Part shown: piece by piece, positions 7,548-13,327 of the stretch
Numbering within the stretch: position 1 is the first letter of the stretch
Layout: every line of letters starts with the position of its first letter
The notes under the pieces: model-generated
What the model saw: only the letters and a program-made list of their open reading frames with translations
Database searches by the model: none
What the model was told of the DNA's origin: nothing
Translations under genes and position numbers: made by a program
DNA from: UBA6522 sp036231525
Lineage (GTDB): Bacteria; Pseudomonadota; Gammaproteobacteria; Steroidobacterales; Rariloculaceae
DNA length: 13,327 nt
Assembly (NCBI GenBank): GCA_036231525.1
Contig: JAZAGZ010000011.1
Location: 1 to 13,327, forward strand
Direction of reading: 5' to 3'

Positions 7548-7563
7548 ATATCCTGATATCCTG
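7548..7563. repeat. 8-bp tandem repeat in the divergent ytoQ/oxygenase spacer
   Basis: ATATCCTG occurs twice back to back, creating a GATATC palindrome at the junction. A second pair, AGTTGAGG, lies at 7565-7572 and 7590-7597, the latter doubling as the ribosome site of the oxygenase gene. Their place between two divergent starts would suit a shared regulatory site, but neither pair matches a binding site I know. Confidence 0.5.
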
Positions 7564-7602
7564 TAGTTGAGGTTCTCAGTTAATCATTCAGTTGAGGATT
7601 AC

Positions 7603-8565
7603 ATGATACCTACGCTCGATTTAGGACCCTATTTAGCTGGTAGCACCAAGGCACGTGATGAGCTGGCGCACGAGCTTCGACGGATCCAAGAAAATATTGG
7701 GTTCTACGTGGTGATCAATCACGGAGTTTCGCAGACGCTCATTGAGCAGGGCTACGATGCTCTACGCAGGTTTTTTTCACTTCCCATAGAAGACAAGCTG
7801 AAAGTTAAGATTAATGAAAAATCTGTTGGCTATGTTCCTATTCGTTCAACTGTTTATGTCACTTCAAAGTTTAACAAGAATACCAGGAAGGACCTCAATG
7901 AAACTATTACGATTGCCCGAGAGAGGCCCGCGGATGACCCCGACATTCAGCGGGGGCTGCGTTTTGTGGGCCCCAATCAATGGCCCGAAGGGCTAATCGG
8001 CTTCCGTGACGCGATGATTGCTTATCAAGAAGCTCTGTCCGTACTCGGCTACGCCATGTTGCCCTTGTATGCTCAGGCACTAAATCTTCCCAGCGACTAC
8101 TTTGACCCATATTTTACGCGGCCGACCTGGTGGACGCGGAATGCTTACTACCCAGCCATTGAACCGCAGGATAATCAATTCGGTATTTCACCTCACTCGG
8201 ATCACGGCTTTATTACGTTGCTACCTATGTCGGACGTTACTGGTTTGGAAATTTTGAGCCCACAGGATGAATGGATCTCAGCCACGCCGGTGAAGAAGGG
8301 GATTATCGTCAATACGGGAGAGTTCTTAAACCGGTGGTCAAATGGCCGATTTCTTGCGACTCCCCATCGTGTCGTTCCTCCCAAAAAAGACCGTTATTCG
8401 ATGGCGATGTTTTTTAATCCCAATCCAGATACGTTGGCCGTACCTCTTGAATCTTGTGTGTCACCTGAGAGTCCAGCAGCTTTCGAACCGGTTACCATGA
8501 TTGATTATATGGGGTGGTATATCGACAACAACTATAAACGCGAAGCGGGTGGATCTCAGGAGTGA
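7603..8565 (+). CDS. 2-oxoglutarate/Fe(II) oxygenase, isopenicillin N synthase family
   Basis: A 320-residue cytoplasmic non-haem iron oxygenase. The N-terminal DIOX_N region begins IPTLDLGPYLAG and includes IGFYVVINHGV (about 32-42). The double-stranded beta-helix core holds the iron triad His198 and Asp200 (SPHSDHGF) and His255 (ATPHRVV), and the 2-oxoglutarate-binding pair Arg264 and Ser266 in RYSMAMFF. All key residues are intact, so it should be active. Bacterial members hydroxylate, desaturate or cyclise varied small molecules (one group makes ethylene); the substrate cannot be predicted here. ATG 7603 is chosen over the TTG at 7567 because GAGGA (7594-7598) precedes it and family proteins start at this point. 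It is divergent from ytoQ, and its stop is 3 bases from the stop of the converging deacetylase gene. Confidence 0.92.
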   Translation: MIPTLDLGPYLAGSTKARDELAHELRRIQENIGFYVVINHGVSQTLIEQGYDALRRFFSLPIEDKLKVKINEKSVGYVPIRSTVYVTSKFNKNTRKDLNETITIARERPADDPDIQRGLRFVGPNQWPEGLIGFRDAMIAYQEALSVLGYAMLPLYAQALNLPSDYFDPYFTRPTWWTRNAYYPAIEPQDNQFGISPHSDHGFITLLPMSDVTGLEILSPQDEWISATPVKKGIIVNTGEFLNRWSNGRFLATPHRVVPPKKDRYSMAMFFNPNPDTLAVPLESCVSPESPAAFEPVTMIDYMGWYIDNNYKREAGGSQE

Positions 8566-8568
8566 CTC

Positions 8569-9465
8569 TTAACGAACGCTGTTATACCAGTCGAGGATTT
8601 CATCCCCAGTCATCATGCATACATCGGGCTTCGAGAGAATATAGTTGTAGAGTTCTGCGAGGTATTTAATGCGGTGTGGTGCTCCTGTTAGGAAGGGGTG
8701 GACACTGATGGCCATAACCCGAGTGTGTGTTTCGCCTTCTTCGTAGAGTCGGTCGAAGTGGTCTATGCCCCGTCTCAACAGGATGTCGGAAGCATGTTGT
8801 TGCAGCGCCATAATCGGAATGTCATTCACCTCAACGGTGTAGGGTATCGATATTAATGGGCCAGCAGTGGTCTTCAATTCTACGGGTTGATCATCAACCA
8901 CCCAGTCAGCAACATACTCAATACCTTCCTCTGCCAGCAGGTCTGGTGTTTCGAAGGTCTCTGTTAGTCCGGGGCTCTCCCACCCGCGTGGCGGTTTACC
9001 CGTTGCTTTGTGAATGGCTTCGATCGTGTCGCGTATAGCCTGCCGCTGATCAGCTAGTTTGTGCATTGGCCCTTGCAGAAATCCGTGTCCCATTATTTCC
9101 CAGTTTTCCTCCAACGCAGCTTCGATAACCCGCGGATAGGTTCTGCAAACTGAGCCATTTGTTGCCAGGGTAGCGCGACATCCAGTGGCTTTAATTGTTT
9201 CCAAAAGCCGCCAAAATCCGACCCGCATGCCGTACTCGTGCCATGCCCAATTTGCTAAATCTGGGAGTAGGGGCTCGCCCCGTGGTGGGGGCAGGACTGT
9301 ACGCGGCATAGGATGATCAATAGACCATTCCTCAACATTAACGATGGTCCAGACGGCAATTCGTCCACCATTCGGGAGTGGAAGCCGAGGACGGTCCACG
9401 ATCGCACTGTACGATAAGCGGTCCTGGGGTTTCATCGGCTTAGGCAATGCTACAGTTCCCCCCAT
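8569..9465 (-). CDS. polysaccharide deacetylase (NodB-fold) family protein, PuuE-like
   Basis: A 298-residue hydrolase with the NodB-type barrel, without signal peptide, so cytoplasmic. It belongs to the branch related to the PuuE allantoinase and not to classic chitin deacetylases: AIVDRPRLPLPNGGRIAVW (21-39), GHGFLQGPMH with His127 and His135, GWESPG (161-166) in the place of NodB motif 3, Asp191/Asp192 in WVVDDQP and His256 in SVHPF. The canonical TFDDG motif is absent. Members act on C-N bonds of small amides or ureides; the substrate here is unknown. It is last in a probable four-gene operon and its ATG at 9465 overlaps the NmrA-like gene by 16 bases. The ATG at 9435 (288 residues, starting MKPQDRLSYSAIVDRP) fits family N-termini as well; neither has a strong ribosome site. 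Confidence 0.88.
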   Translation of the reverse strand: MGGTVALPKPMKPQDRLSYSAIVDRPRLPLPNGGRIAVWTIVNVEEWSIDHPMPRTVLPPPRGEPLLPDLANWAWHEYGMRVGFWRLLETIKATGCRATLATNGSVCRTYPRVIEAALEENWEIMGHGFLQGPMHKLADQRQAIRDTIEAIHKATGKPPRGWESPGLTETFETPDLLAEEGIEYVADWVVDDQPVELKTTAGPLISIPYTVEVNDIPIMALQQHASDILLRRGIDHFDRLYEEGETHTRVMAISVHPFLTGAPHRIKYLAELYNYILSKPDVCMMTGDEILDWYNSVR

Positions 9466-10394
9466 CCCGCTTCGACTAGGTATTCCTCAAACGTTAATAA
9501 CCATGGGAATTCTTCACGTAGAACGGTGACGTTAACGGGATCAACGTTATCTCGGTACCATGTTGTAGCGGCAATTGCCGTCGGTGGCGCAGACGCCACA
9601 AACTCTTCCCATGGGGTTTGGTGATAAACAACTGGTCTATTCATTATGCGACTCATGGCAGCCGCGATATTTGAGTAGGTGGTGCGATCACTGGCAATCG
9701 AAATTTCACGACCCAGCCACCCTGCAGGATCGTCAAACGCCGTAGCTACAAACCGTCCGATGTCTGACGGCGCGACGAAAACACGATCTAAACTTGGCGC
9801 TAAAGGACCGCTGAAACTCCCAGCTTGTGCATCCTCCCTGAATGTTTCGATTGTGCTCATAAAACTTGCGGGACGAATAATCGTATAGGGCATATCAAGT
9901 GAACGGATATAGCTCTCAATCTCCAGCTTACTTTCGAACTGAGGCACGCCAGTTCCAAGTGTTGCCTTGGCTACGGAGGTGTATACGAAGTGTTGAATGT
10001 CTGCCCGTTTCGAGGCGTCGGCAAACGCTTTGCTTTGCCGAATTTCCCCATCGACGCCAACGCCGCGATACTGTTGCACGGAGAATGCTCCATAGGCGCC
10101 TTCCAGTGCTTTGTCCAACGACGCGGCATCATCGAAATTGCCGCGAACCATCTGTACACCTAGTGCACTCAACTTGCGAGAAGCTTCACTATCTGGGGTG
10201 CGGGAAAGCCCACGAACCCGGTATCCACGCTGCACCAGCTCGCGGGCGACGGCACCGCCCTGAGTGCCAGTCACACCAGAAACCAGAATGACCCGCGAGC
10301 TGTGATCAGGGTATTGGCTCCAACCAACAGTCGAGCTTAGGCTCAGGAGGAGCAAAAAGAAAAAACCGTAGCGGAGTGTGGTAGTTCTTATCAT
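9450..10394 (-). CDS. NmrA/HSCARG-like Rossmann protein with signal peptide
   Basis: A 314-residue atypical short-chain dehydrogenase. Residues 35-314 align in pattern with human HSCARG (NMRAL1): VSGVTGTQGGAVARELV holds the NAD(P)-binding GxxGxxG (Gly40, Gly43, Gly46), Arg65 in SRTP could contact the NADP phosphate, then GAYGAF, HFVYTSV (135-141), IIRPASFM (172-179) and a C-terminal LTFEEYL. Family members act as redox sensors or as quinone/NAD(P)H oxidoreductases. Unusually, residues 1-26 look like a Sec signal or anchor: two arginines, a run of Phe/Leu (11-18) and a weak cleavage site near GWS/Q. No start codon between this segment and the Gly motif would give a plain cytoplasmic form, except a TTG inside the Leu run. 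There is no twin-arginine motif. It lies 26 bases after the glutathione transferase gene and overlaps the deacetylase gene. Confidence 0.87.
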   Translation of the reverse strand: MIRTTTLRYGFFFLLLLSLSSTVGWSQYPDHSSRVILVSGVTGTQGGAVARELVQRGYRVRGLSRTPDSEASRKLSALGVQMVRGNFDDAASLDKALEGAYGAFSVQQYRGVGVDGEIRQSKAFADASKRADIQHFVYTSVAKATLGTGVPQFESKLEIESYIRSLDMPYTIIRPASFMSTIETFREDAQAGSFSGPLAPSLDRVFVAPSDIGRFVATAFDDPAGWLGREISIASDRTTYSNIAAAMSRIMNRPVVYHQTPWEEFVASAPPTAIAATTWYRDNVDPVNVTVLREEFPWLLTFEEYLVEAGWGEL

Positions 10395-10420
10395 TTTCTA
10401 ATTTTGATCCTGAGGGTTCT

Positions 10421-11089
10421 TTACACTAGCATTTTTCGAACTCCCTCCACAGCAGCCTCATCCCGTGTGGAAGCAGCCTTCTCGGATGGCGCAGAGATTT
10501 CTCTTTGTATGGCTGCACGCCTTTCTATGGCGTTTTGCCAGCGTTGAAGGTTTGGAAGTCCATCTAAGCTCACCCCCGCCCAGTCATGTCCGGTAATCCA
10601 GGGCCAGGTAGCGATATCCGCAATAGAGTAATCCTTCGCGAGATATTCTTGTTTGCTAAGCTGTTGATCCAGAACTTCGTAGAGTCTCCGCGTTTCTTTC
10701 TGGTAGCGTTTGATAGCGTAATCAATTTTTTCAGTGGCATAGCGATAAAAGACATTTGCTTGTCCTTGCATCGGACCAACACCGCCCATCTGGAACATTA
10801 GCCATTGAATGACAGCTGAACGTTCTTTGCGGCCAGAGGGTAAAAAACGACCGGTTTTTTCAGCGAGATAAATTAGTATGGCGCCGGATTCAAACACCGC
10901 TAAATTATTCTCGTCTCGATCCATAATCGCAGGTATTCGTCCATTGGGATTAATCTCCAAAAACCAGGGCTCTTTTTGAGTTAGCTCACCCAGAGAGAAC
11001 CAGGTGGCTTTGTAGGGAAGTTCGCATTCCTCGAGCATGATCGAGACTTTGCGACCGTTCGGGGTTGCAGCGGTGTAAAGATCGATCAT
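10421..11089 (-). CDS. yfcG: glutathione transferase, Nu class (YfcG-like)
   Basis: A 222-residue cytoplasmic protein strongly like E. coli YfcG, a disulfide-bond reductase that binds two glutathiones. The thioredoxin-like domain (1-82) has MIDLYTAATPNGRKVSIMLE with Thr9 and Asn11, which in YfcG touch glutathione, then RIPAI with cis-Pro53 and FESGAILIYLAEKTG with Glu67-Ser68. The all-helical C-terminal domain has GGVGPMQGQ (102-110) and YSIADIATWPW. Members of this class use no catalytic Cys/Ser/Tyr and act on mixed disulfides and peroxides. The gene is 42 bases downstream of the GFA gene and 26 bases upstream of the NmrA-like gene, all on one strand, so it is probably in an operon. The symbol reflects family resemblance; orthology to E. 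coli yfcG is not proved. Confidence 0.92.
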   Translation of the reverse strand: MIDLYTAATPNGRKVSIMLEECELPYKATWFSLGELTQKEPWFLEINPNGRIPAIMDRDENNLAVFESGAILIYLAEKTGRFLPSGRKERSAVIQWLMFQMGGVGPMQGQANVFYRYATEKIDYAIKRYQKETRRLYEVLDQQLSKQEYLAKDYSIADIATWPWITGHDWAGVSLDGLPNLQRWQNAIERRAAIQREISAPSEKAASTRDEAAVEGVRKMLV

Positions 11090-11131
11090 ATTGTCTGTAA
11101 TCCGGAGATTGAGCTACTAGATGGCAATAAG

Positions 11132-11506
11132 CTAACCACCCTCGATGACGGAGAATGATGCACCGTCGGCAAGCTCAATTTCACCTATTGTCGTTTGATC
11201 CACACCTTCTAGGCAACCTAAATTGAAGCCAAAGCTCATAGGGTCCGCGCGTCTCTGGTGGTGGGTATAAATTCCGCAGGAGGAGCAAAAGTAGTGTTTT
11301 GCGATTTTCATGTTCCACTGATAAAGCGTTAGATTATCCTCGCCGCGAAAAACCTCCAATTGCTCCTTGGGAACAATACCCATAATGGCCCCCTTACGGC
11401 GGCAGATTGAGCAGTTACATCGCCTGAGTCCTGTGAAGCCACTATCAAGTGTCACGCGAAAAGCGACGGTGCCACAATGGCAAGTTCCTATGTGAGTGTC
11501 TGACAT
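11132..11506 (-). CDS. GFA family zinc protein (glutathione-dependent formaldehyde-activating enzyme/CENP-V)
   Basis: A 124-residue cytoplasmic protein with the full set of zinc ligands of the GFA fold: Cys9 and Cys11 in GTCHCGTVAF, Cys30, Cys32 and Cys35 in CNCSICRRKG, and Cys74 and Cys77 in FCSSCGIYTHH. The founding member, Gfa of Paracoccus, was proposed to speed formation of S-hydroxymethylglutathione from formaldehyde and glutathione; that activity is disputed and most homologues are of unknown function. Here it is the first gene of the minus-strand run with the glutathione transferase next, so a glutathione-linked role is plausible. It is divergent from dgkA across 181 bases. There is no clear ribosome site before the ATG at 11506, which may point to leaderless or weak translation. 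Confidence 0.93.
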   Translation of the reverse strand: MSDTHIGTCHCGTVAFRVTLDSGFTGLRRCNCSICRRKGAIMGIVPKEQLEVFRGEDNLTLYQWNMKIAKHYFCSSCGIYTHHQRRADPMSFGFNLGCLEGVDQTTIGEIELADGASFSVIEGG

Positions 11507-11612
11507 AAGAGTGATGTTACCATCGTGTCCGTAAATCGGAAGTTGTAAGGTTTATTTTTCTACATCCCAAGAAAGAATTCAGCGTAGGAGCCTTTCACAA
11601 GGTCGTGCCATG

Positions 11613-11628
11613 CCACTTGATGAAGTGG
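11613..11628. other. short inverted repeat in the GFA/dgkA spacer
   Basis: CCACTT and AAGTGG form a perfect 6-bp stem with the 4-base loop GATG, about midway between two divergent genes. It has no T-tract on either side, so it is not a terminator; an operator is possible but unproven. Confidence 0.3.
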
Positions 11629-11681
11629 GTCACAAATGACGACAAGTAGATGATTAGATATTTCGCTGCTATATTTGGATC

Positions 11682-11687
11682 TATAAT
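11682..11687 (+). promoter_or_regulatory. TATAAT abutting the dgkA start codon
   Basis: A perfect TATAAT touches the GTG start at 11688. No convincing -35 box lies 16-18 bases upstream. If it were a real -10 box, transcription would start inside dgkA, so it may be chance, or the true start codon may lie elsewhere. Confidence 0.2.
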
Positions 11688-12062
11688 GTGAACAGTGCGT
11701 ATAAAAACAAAGGACTCATTGAACGGTTGGGATTTGCCTGTCGTGGACTCATACAGTGTTGGCGAGAAGAGAACAGTTTTCGCTTTCAGACACTCGCTGC
11801 ATTTGGAGTAATTATTATTCTTTTAATTTTGCGCCCCCCGCTGATTTGGGCCGCATTGCTTATTCTGGTCTCATCATTGGTCCTTTGCGCAGAGTTATTC
11901 AATTCAGCTCTGGAGCGCCTGGTGAGTAAATTAAGCTCTACTCCCAGTCCTGAGATTAAGGCGGTAAAGGATATGGCTGCCGGAGCTGTACTCGTACTCG
12001 CGTCGACTGCTGTAGTGTTGGGATGTTTTCTTTTGTTTTTCATGTTGAGTGAAACGGCTTAG
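11688..12062 (+). CDS. dgkA: diacylglycerol kinase (DgkA family)
   Basis: A 124-residue inner-membrane kinase with three transmembrane helices (about 36-53, 54-77 and 96-118). E. coli DgkA phosphorylates diacylglycerol to phosphatidic acid with ATP on the cytoplasmic side; Gram-positive relatives act on undecaprenol. Catalytic positions fall on the same numbers as in E. coli DgkA: Glu28 in CWREENSFRFQ, Glu69, Asn72 and Glu76 in AELFNSALERLV, and Lys94-Asp95 in VKDMAAGAVLVLA. The start is a GTG, with the conserved RLGFACRG helix beginning at about residue 13; no other start fits better. The stop is 2 bases before the PAP2 gene start, so the two are co-translated. Which lipid it uses is not shown by sequence. 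Confidence 0.95.
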   Translation: MNSAYKNKGLIERLGFACRGLIQCWREENSFRFQTLAAFGVIIILLILRPPLIWAALLILVSSLVLCAELFNSALERLVSKLSSTPSPEIKAVKDMAAGAVLVLASTAVVLGCFLLFFMLSETA

Positions 12063-12064
12063 CC

Positions 12065-12592
12065 GTGTTTAGACATATCCTCATTCTTTGTGTGCTCATC
12101 GGGAACTCGTTAACTGTTCATGCTGAACCAATGTTTTTCCGCGCAGGACTAGATGATGTCCTGCTCGCGGCTCTTCCACTGACTGCTTTATGGATGAGTA
12201 AAGAGGATCGAGAAGGACAAATTCAGTTTTTTAAATCGGTTGGTTTAAATACGTTGGTCGTATCTGCACTGAAAGAATCGGTGGATAAGGAACGTCCAAA
12301 TCGCAAGTGTTGCGATTCTTTTCCTTCTGGCCATACCTCAACTGCTTTCGTCAGCGCGTCCTTTATGCATCACCGTTATGGTTTGAGAGTGGCCCTGCCT
12401 GCGTACGTTATGGCAACCTATGTTGGGTATGTTCGAATTGATGATGAAAAGCATTTCGCCGAGGACGTGATTGCGGGTGCAGCAATTGGGTACCTTAGTA
12501 GTCGGTTTTTAACCACCCGTTACGAGAACACAGAAATTGCACCAATTGTGCAGAAAGATTTCTATGGTCTCCAAGTAAACGCGCGTTTTTAA
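12065..12592 (+). CDS. PAP2 superfamily phosphatase with signal peptide
   Basis: A 175-residue type 2 phosphatidic acid phosphatase/acid phosphatase. Residues 1-20 are a signal peptide ending VHA. The three active-site blocks are intact: K-x6-RP (Lys70 to Pro78), PSGH (87-90, with the transition-state His90) and R-x5-H-x3-D (Arg124, His130 nucleophile, Asp134); the Ser that usually precedes the Arg is Val123. Hydrophobic stretches (about 33-44, 57-70, 109-123, 134-146) are moderate, so it could be a compact membrane-bound enzyme or a periplasmic one. It starts at a GTG 2 bases after the dgkA stop. Likely substrates are phosphatidic acid, undecaprenyl (pyro)phosphate or phosphatidylglycerophosphate. 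The C-terminus YGLQVNARF looks like a lone beta strand ending in Phe. The converging FG-GAP gene ends 12 bases further on. Confidence 0.9.
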   Translation: MFRHILILCVLIGNSLTVHAEPMFFRAGLDDVLLAALPLTALWMSKEDREGQIQFFKSVGLNTLVVSALKESVDKERPNRKCCDSFPSGHTSTAFVSASFMHHRYGLRVALPAYVMATYVGYVRIDDEKHFAEDVIAGAAIGYLSSRFLTTRYENTEIAPIVQKDFYGLQVNARF

Positions 12593-12604
12593 CGCCAGAG
12601 GCAT

Positions 12605-13327
12605 TCAATAAACATAGACGGCGCCGGACTCAGGGGCGGTTTCATCGCCCTTGGATTCCTCAATATCACTTGTTGAACTTGCTTCTCGAGGTGCCCCTAC
12701 TGCTAGTACCGTGCCATCGCCATTGAGTGCAACGGCCATGCCAAATTCGTCACGGGGTGATGCGTTTGGAGCCTTGACATATGCGATCGGAACCCAGGTT
12801 GTTCCGGTGCGTTGGTAAACGTAGGCGGCGCCCGAGTCAGGTGATGAGTCGTCTTGCTGATCTCCATTAATGCCTTGGCTGCCACCGTTCTCGAAATGAG
12901 CTCCCCCGACCAGTGTATTACCATCGAGACTCAGGGCTACTGCCCAGCCAAAGTGTTGGTTTCCCCGTGTGTTTGTAGGTTTAATGAAGGCCTGCTGTAG
13001 CCACTCATTGTCATCGCGGACAAATACGTAAGCCGCACCCACCGCCAGGTCCGTGGGTTGATCTCCACTACCTTCATTACTCAGCGGTACACCGATGAGC
13101 GCGCTATCCTCATCAAATGCTCCGCCCACGATTGTGTTTCCGTCGGCGCTTACAGCGATAGCGGAGGCGAGCGCGTCACCAATTTCTGCATTGGATGCCT
13201 GAACCCGGGCCTGTTCTGACCAGCGGTTATTGTCACGGGAAAATATATAAATTGATCCTCTGTTGGTATCCTCATTAAATCCGCTCACGGCCAGAGTATC
13301 TCCGCTCGCATCCAATCCAATTGCAAA
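12605..13327 (-). CDS. FG-GAP repeat beta-propeller protein, 5' partial
   Basis: The frame is open to the right window edge, so only the last 240 or so residues are seen; the TTG at 13315 is internal. The sequence is made of propeller blades of roughly 50-75 residues, each with a DGNTLVGGA-like strand, an Asp/Glu/Asn-rich loop of calcium-binding type, a GAAYVYxR strand and then W..QA..K..N...D.FG.AVAL. Four such units, the last shortened, are visible. This is the FG-GAP (integrin alpha-like) repeat found in bacterial surface or secreted proteins; a signal peptide would be upstream, outside the window. The protein ends ESGAVYVY, a strand edge where the repeat would normally go on; the missing strands may come from the N-terminus to close the propeller. 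Binding partner unknown. Confidence 0.85.
   Translation of the reverse strand, partial: FAIGLDASGDTLAVSGFNEDTNRGSIYIFSRDNNRWSEQARVQASNAEIGDALASAIAVSADGNTIVGGAFDEDSALIGVPLSNEGSGDQPTDLAVGAAYVFVRDDNEWLQQAFIKPTNTRGNQHFGWAVALSLDGNTLVGGAHFENGGSQGINGDQQDDSSPDSGAAYVYQRTGTTWVPIAYVKAPNASPRDEFGMAVALNGDGTVLAVGAPREASSTSDIEESKGDETAPESGAVYVY

Noticed and set aside
12577..12588. Perfect palindrome AAACGCGCGTTT followed by T residues at the end of the PAP2 gene
   Set aside because: As a hairpin it leaves at most a 4-bp stem with a 4-base loop, and it lies inside the coding sequence before the stop; too weak to call a terminator.

Overview
The window looks like chromosomal DNA of an uncultured Gram-negative bacterium, most likely a gammaproteobacterium, though this is an inference from gene content only. 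The pointers are a DgkA whose catalytic residues carry the same numbers as in the E. coli enzyme, a Nu-class glutathione transferase close to E. coli YfcG, glutathione-linked enzymes, Sec and lipoprotein signals, and a mixed base composition (sampled 60-base lines run from about 43 to 63% GC). I see no rRNA, tRNA, CRISPR array, insertion sequence or phage gene.

Layout. (1) 2-2542, +: the C-terminal part of a long coiled-coil, Gln/Gly-rich DUF4175-type envelope protein cut by the left edge, followed by a possible terminator. (2) 2655-4810, +: a MacB/LolD-type ABC ATPase and a lipoprotein periplasmic adaptor, translationally close, with no permease gene beside them. (3) 4815-5867, +: a secreted DUF6152 protein, followed by 238 bases of unexplained sequence; this block is somewhat richer in GC than its flanks. 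(4) 6106-6822, +: a dienelactone hydrolase family enzyme. (5) 7067-7519, -: YtoQ, divergent from (6) 7603-8565, +: a 2-oxoglutarate/Fe(II) oxygenase of the isopenicillin N synthase type. (7) 11506 down to 8569, -: four tightly packed genes, in transcription order a GFA family protein, a YfcG-like glutathione transferase, an NmrA/HSCARG-like protein with a signal peptide, and a NodB-fold (PuuE-like) deacetylase; the last two overlap by up to 16 bases. (8) 11688-12592, +: diacylglycerol/undecaprenol kinase DgkA and a PAP2 phosphatase, 2 bases apart. (9) 12605 to the right edge, -: an FG-GAP beta-propeller protein cut by the window end.

How they may work together: regions 4-7 read as an accessory small-molecule metabolism or detoxification neighbourhood (hydrolase, oxygenase, glutathione enzymes, NodB-fold amide hydrolase). 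Region 8 is a lipid kinase/phosphatase pair able to run phosphorylation and dephosphorylation of a membrane lipid on opposite faces of the inner membrane. Nothing here is a clear-cut new defence or mobile system. The most unusual points are the signal peptide on the NmrA-type Rossmann protein, the lipid kinase/phosphatase pair, the ABC ATPase and adaptor lacking a permease, and the GC-rich block with an unexplained tail.
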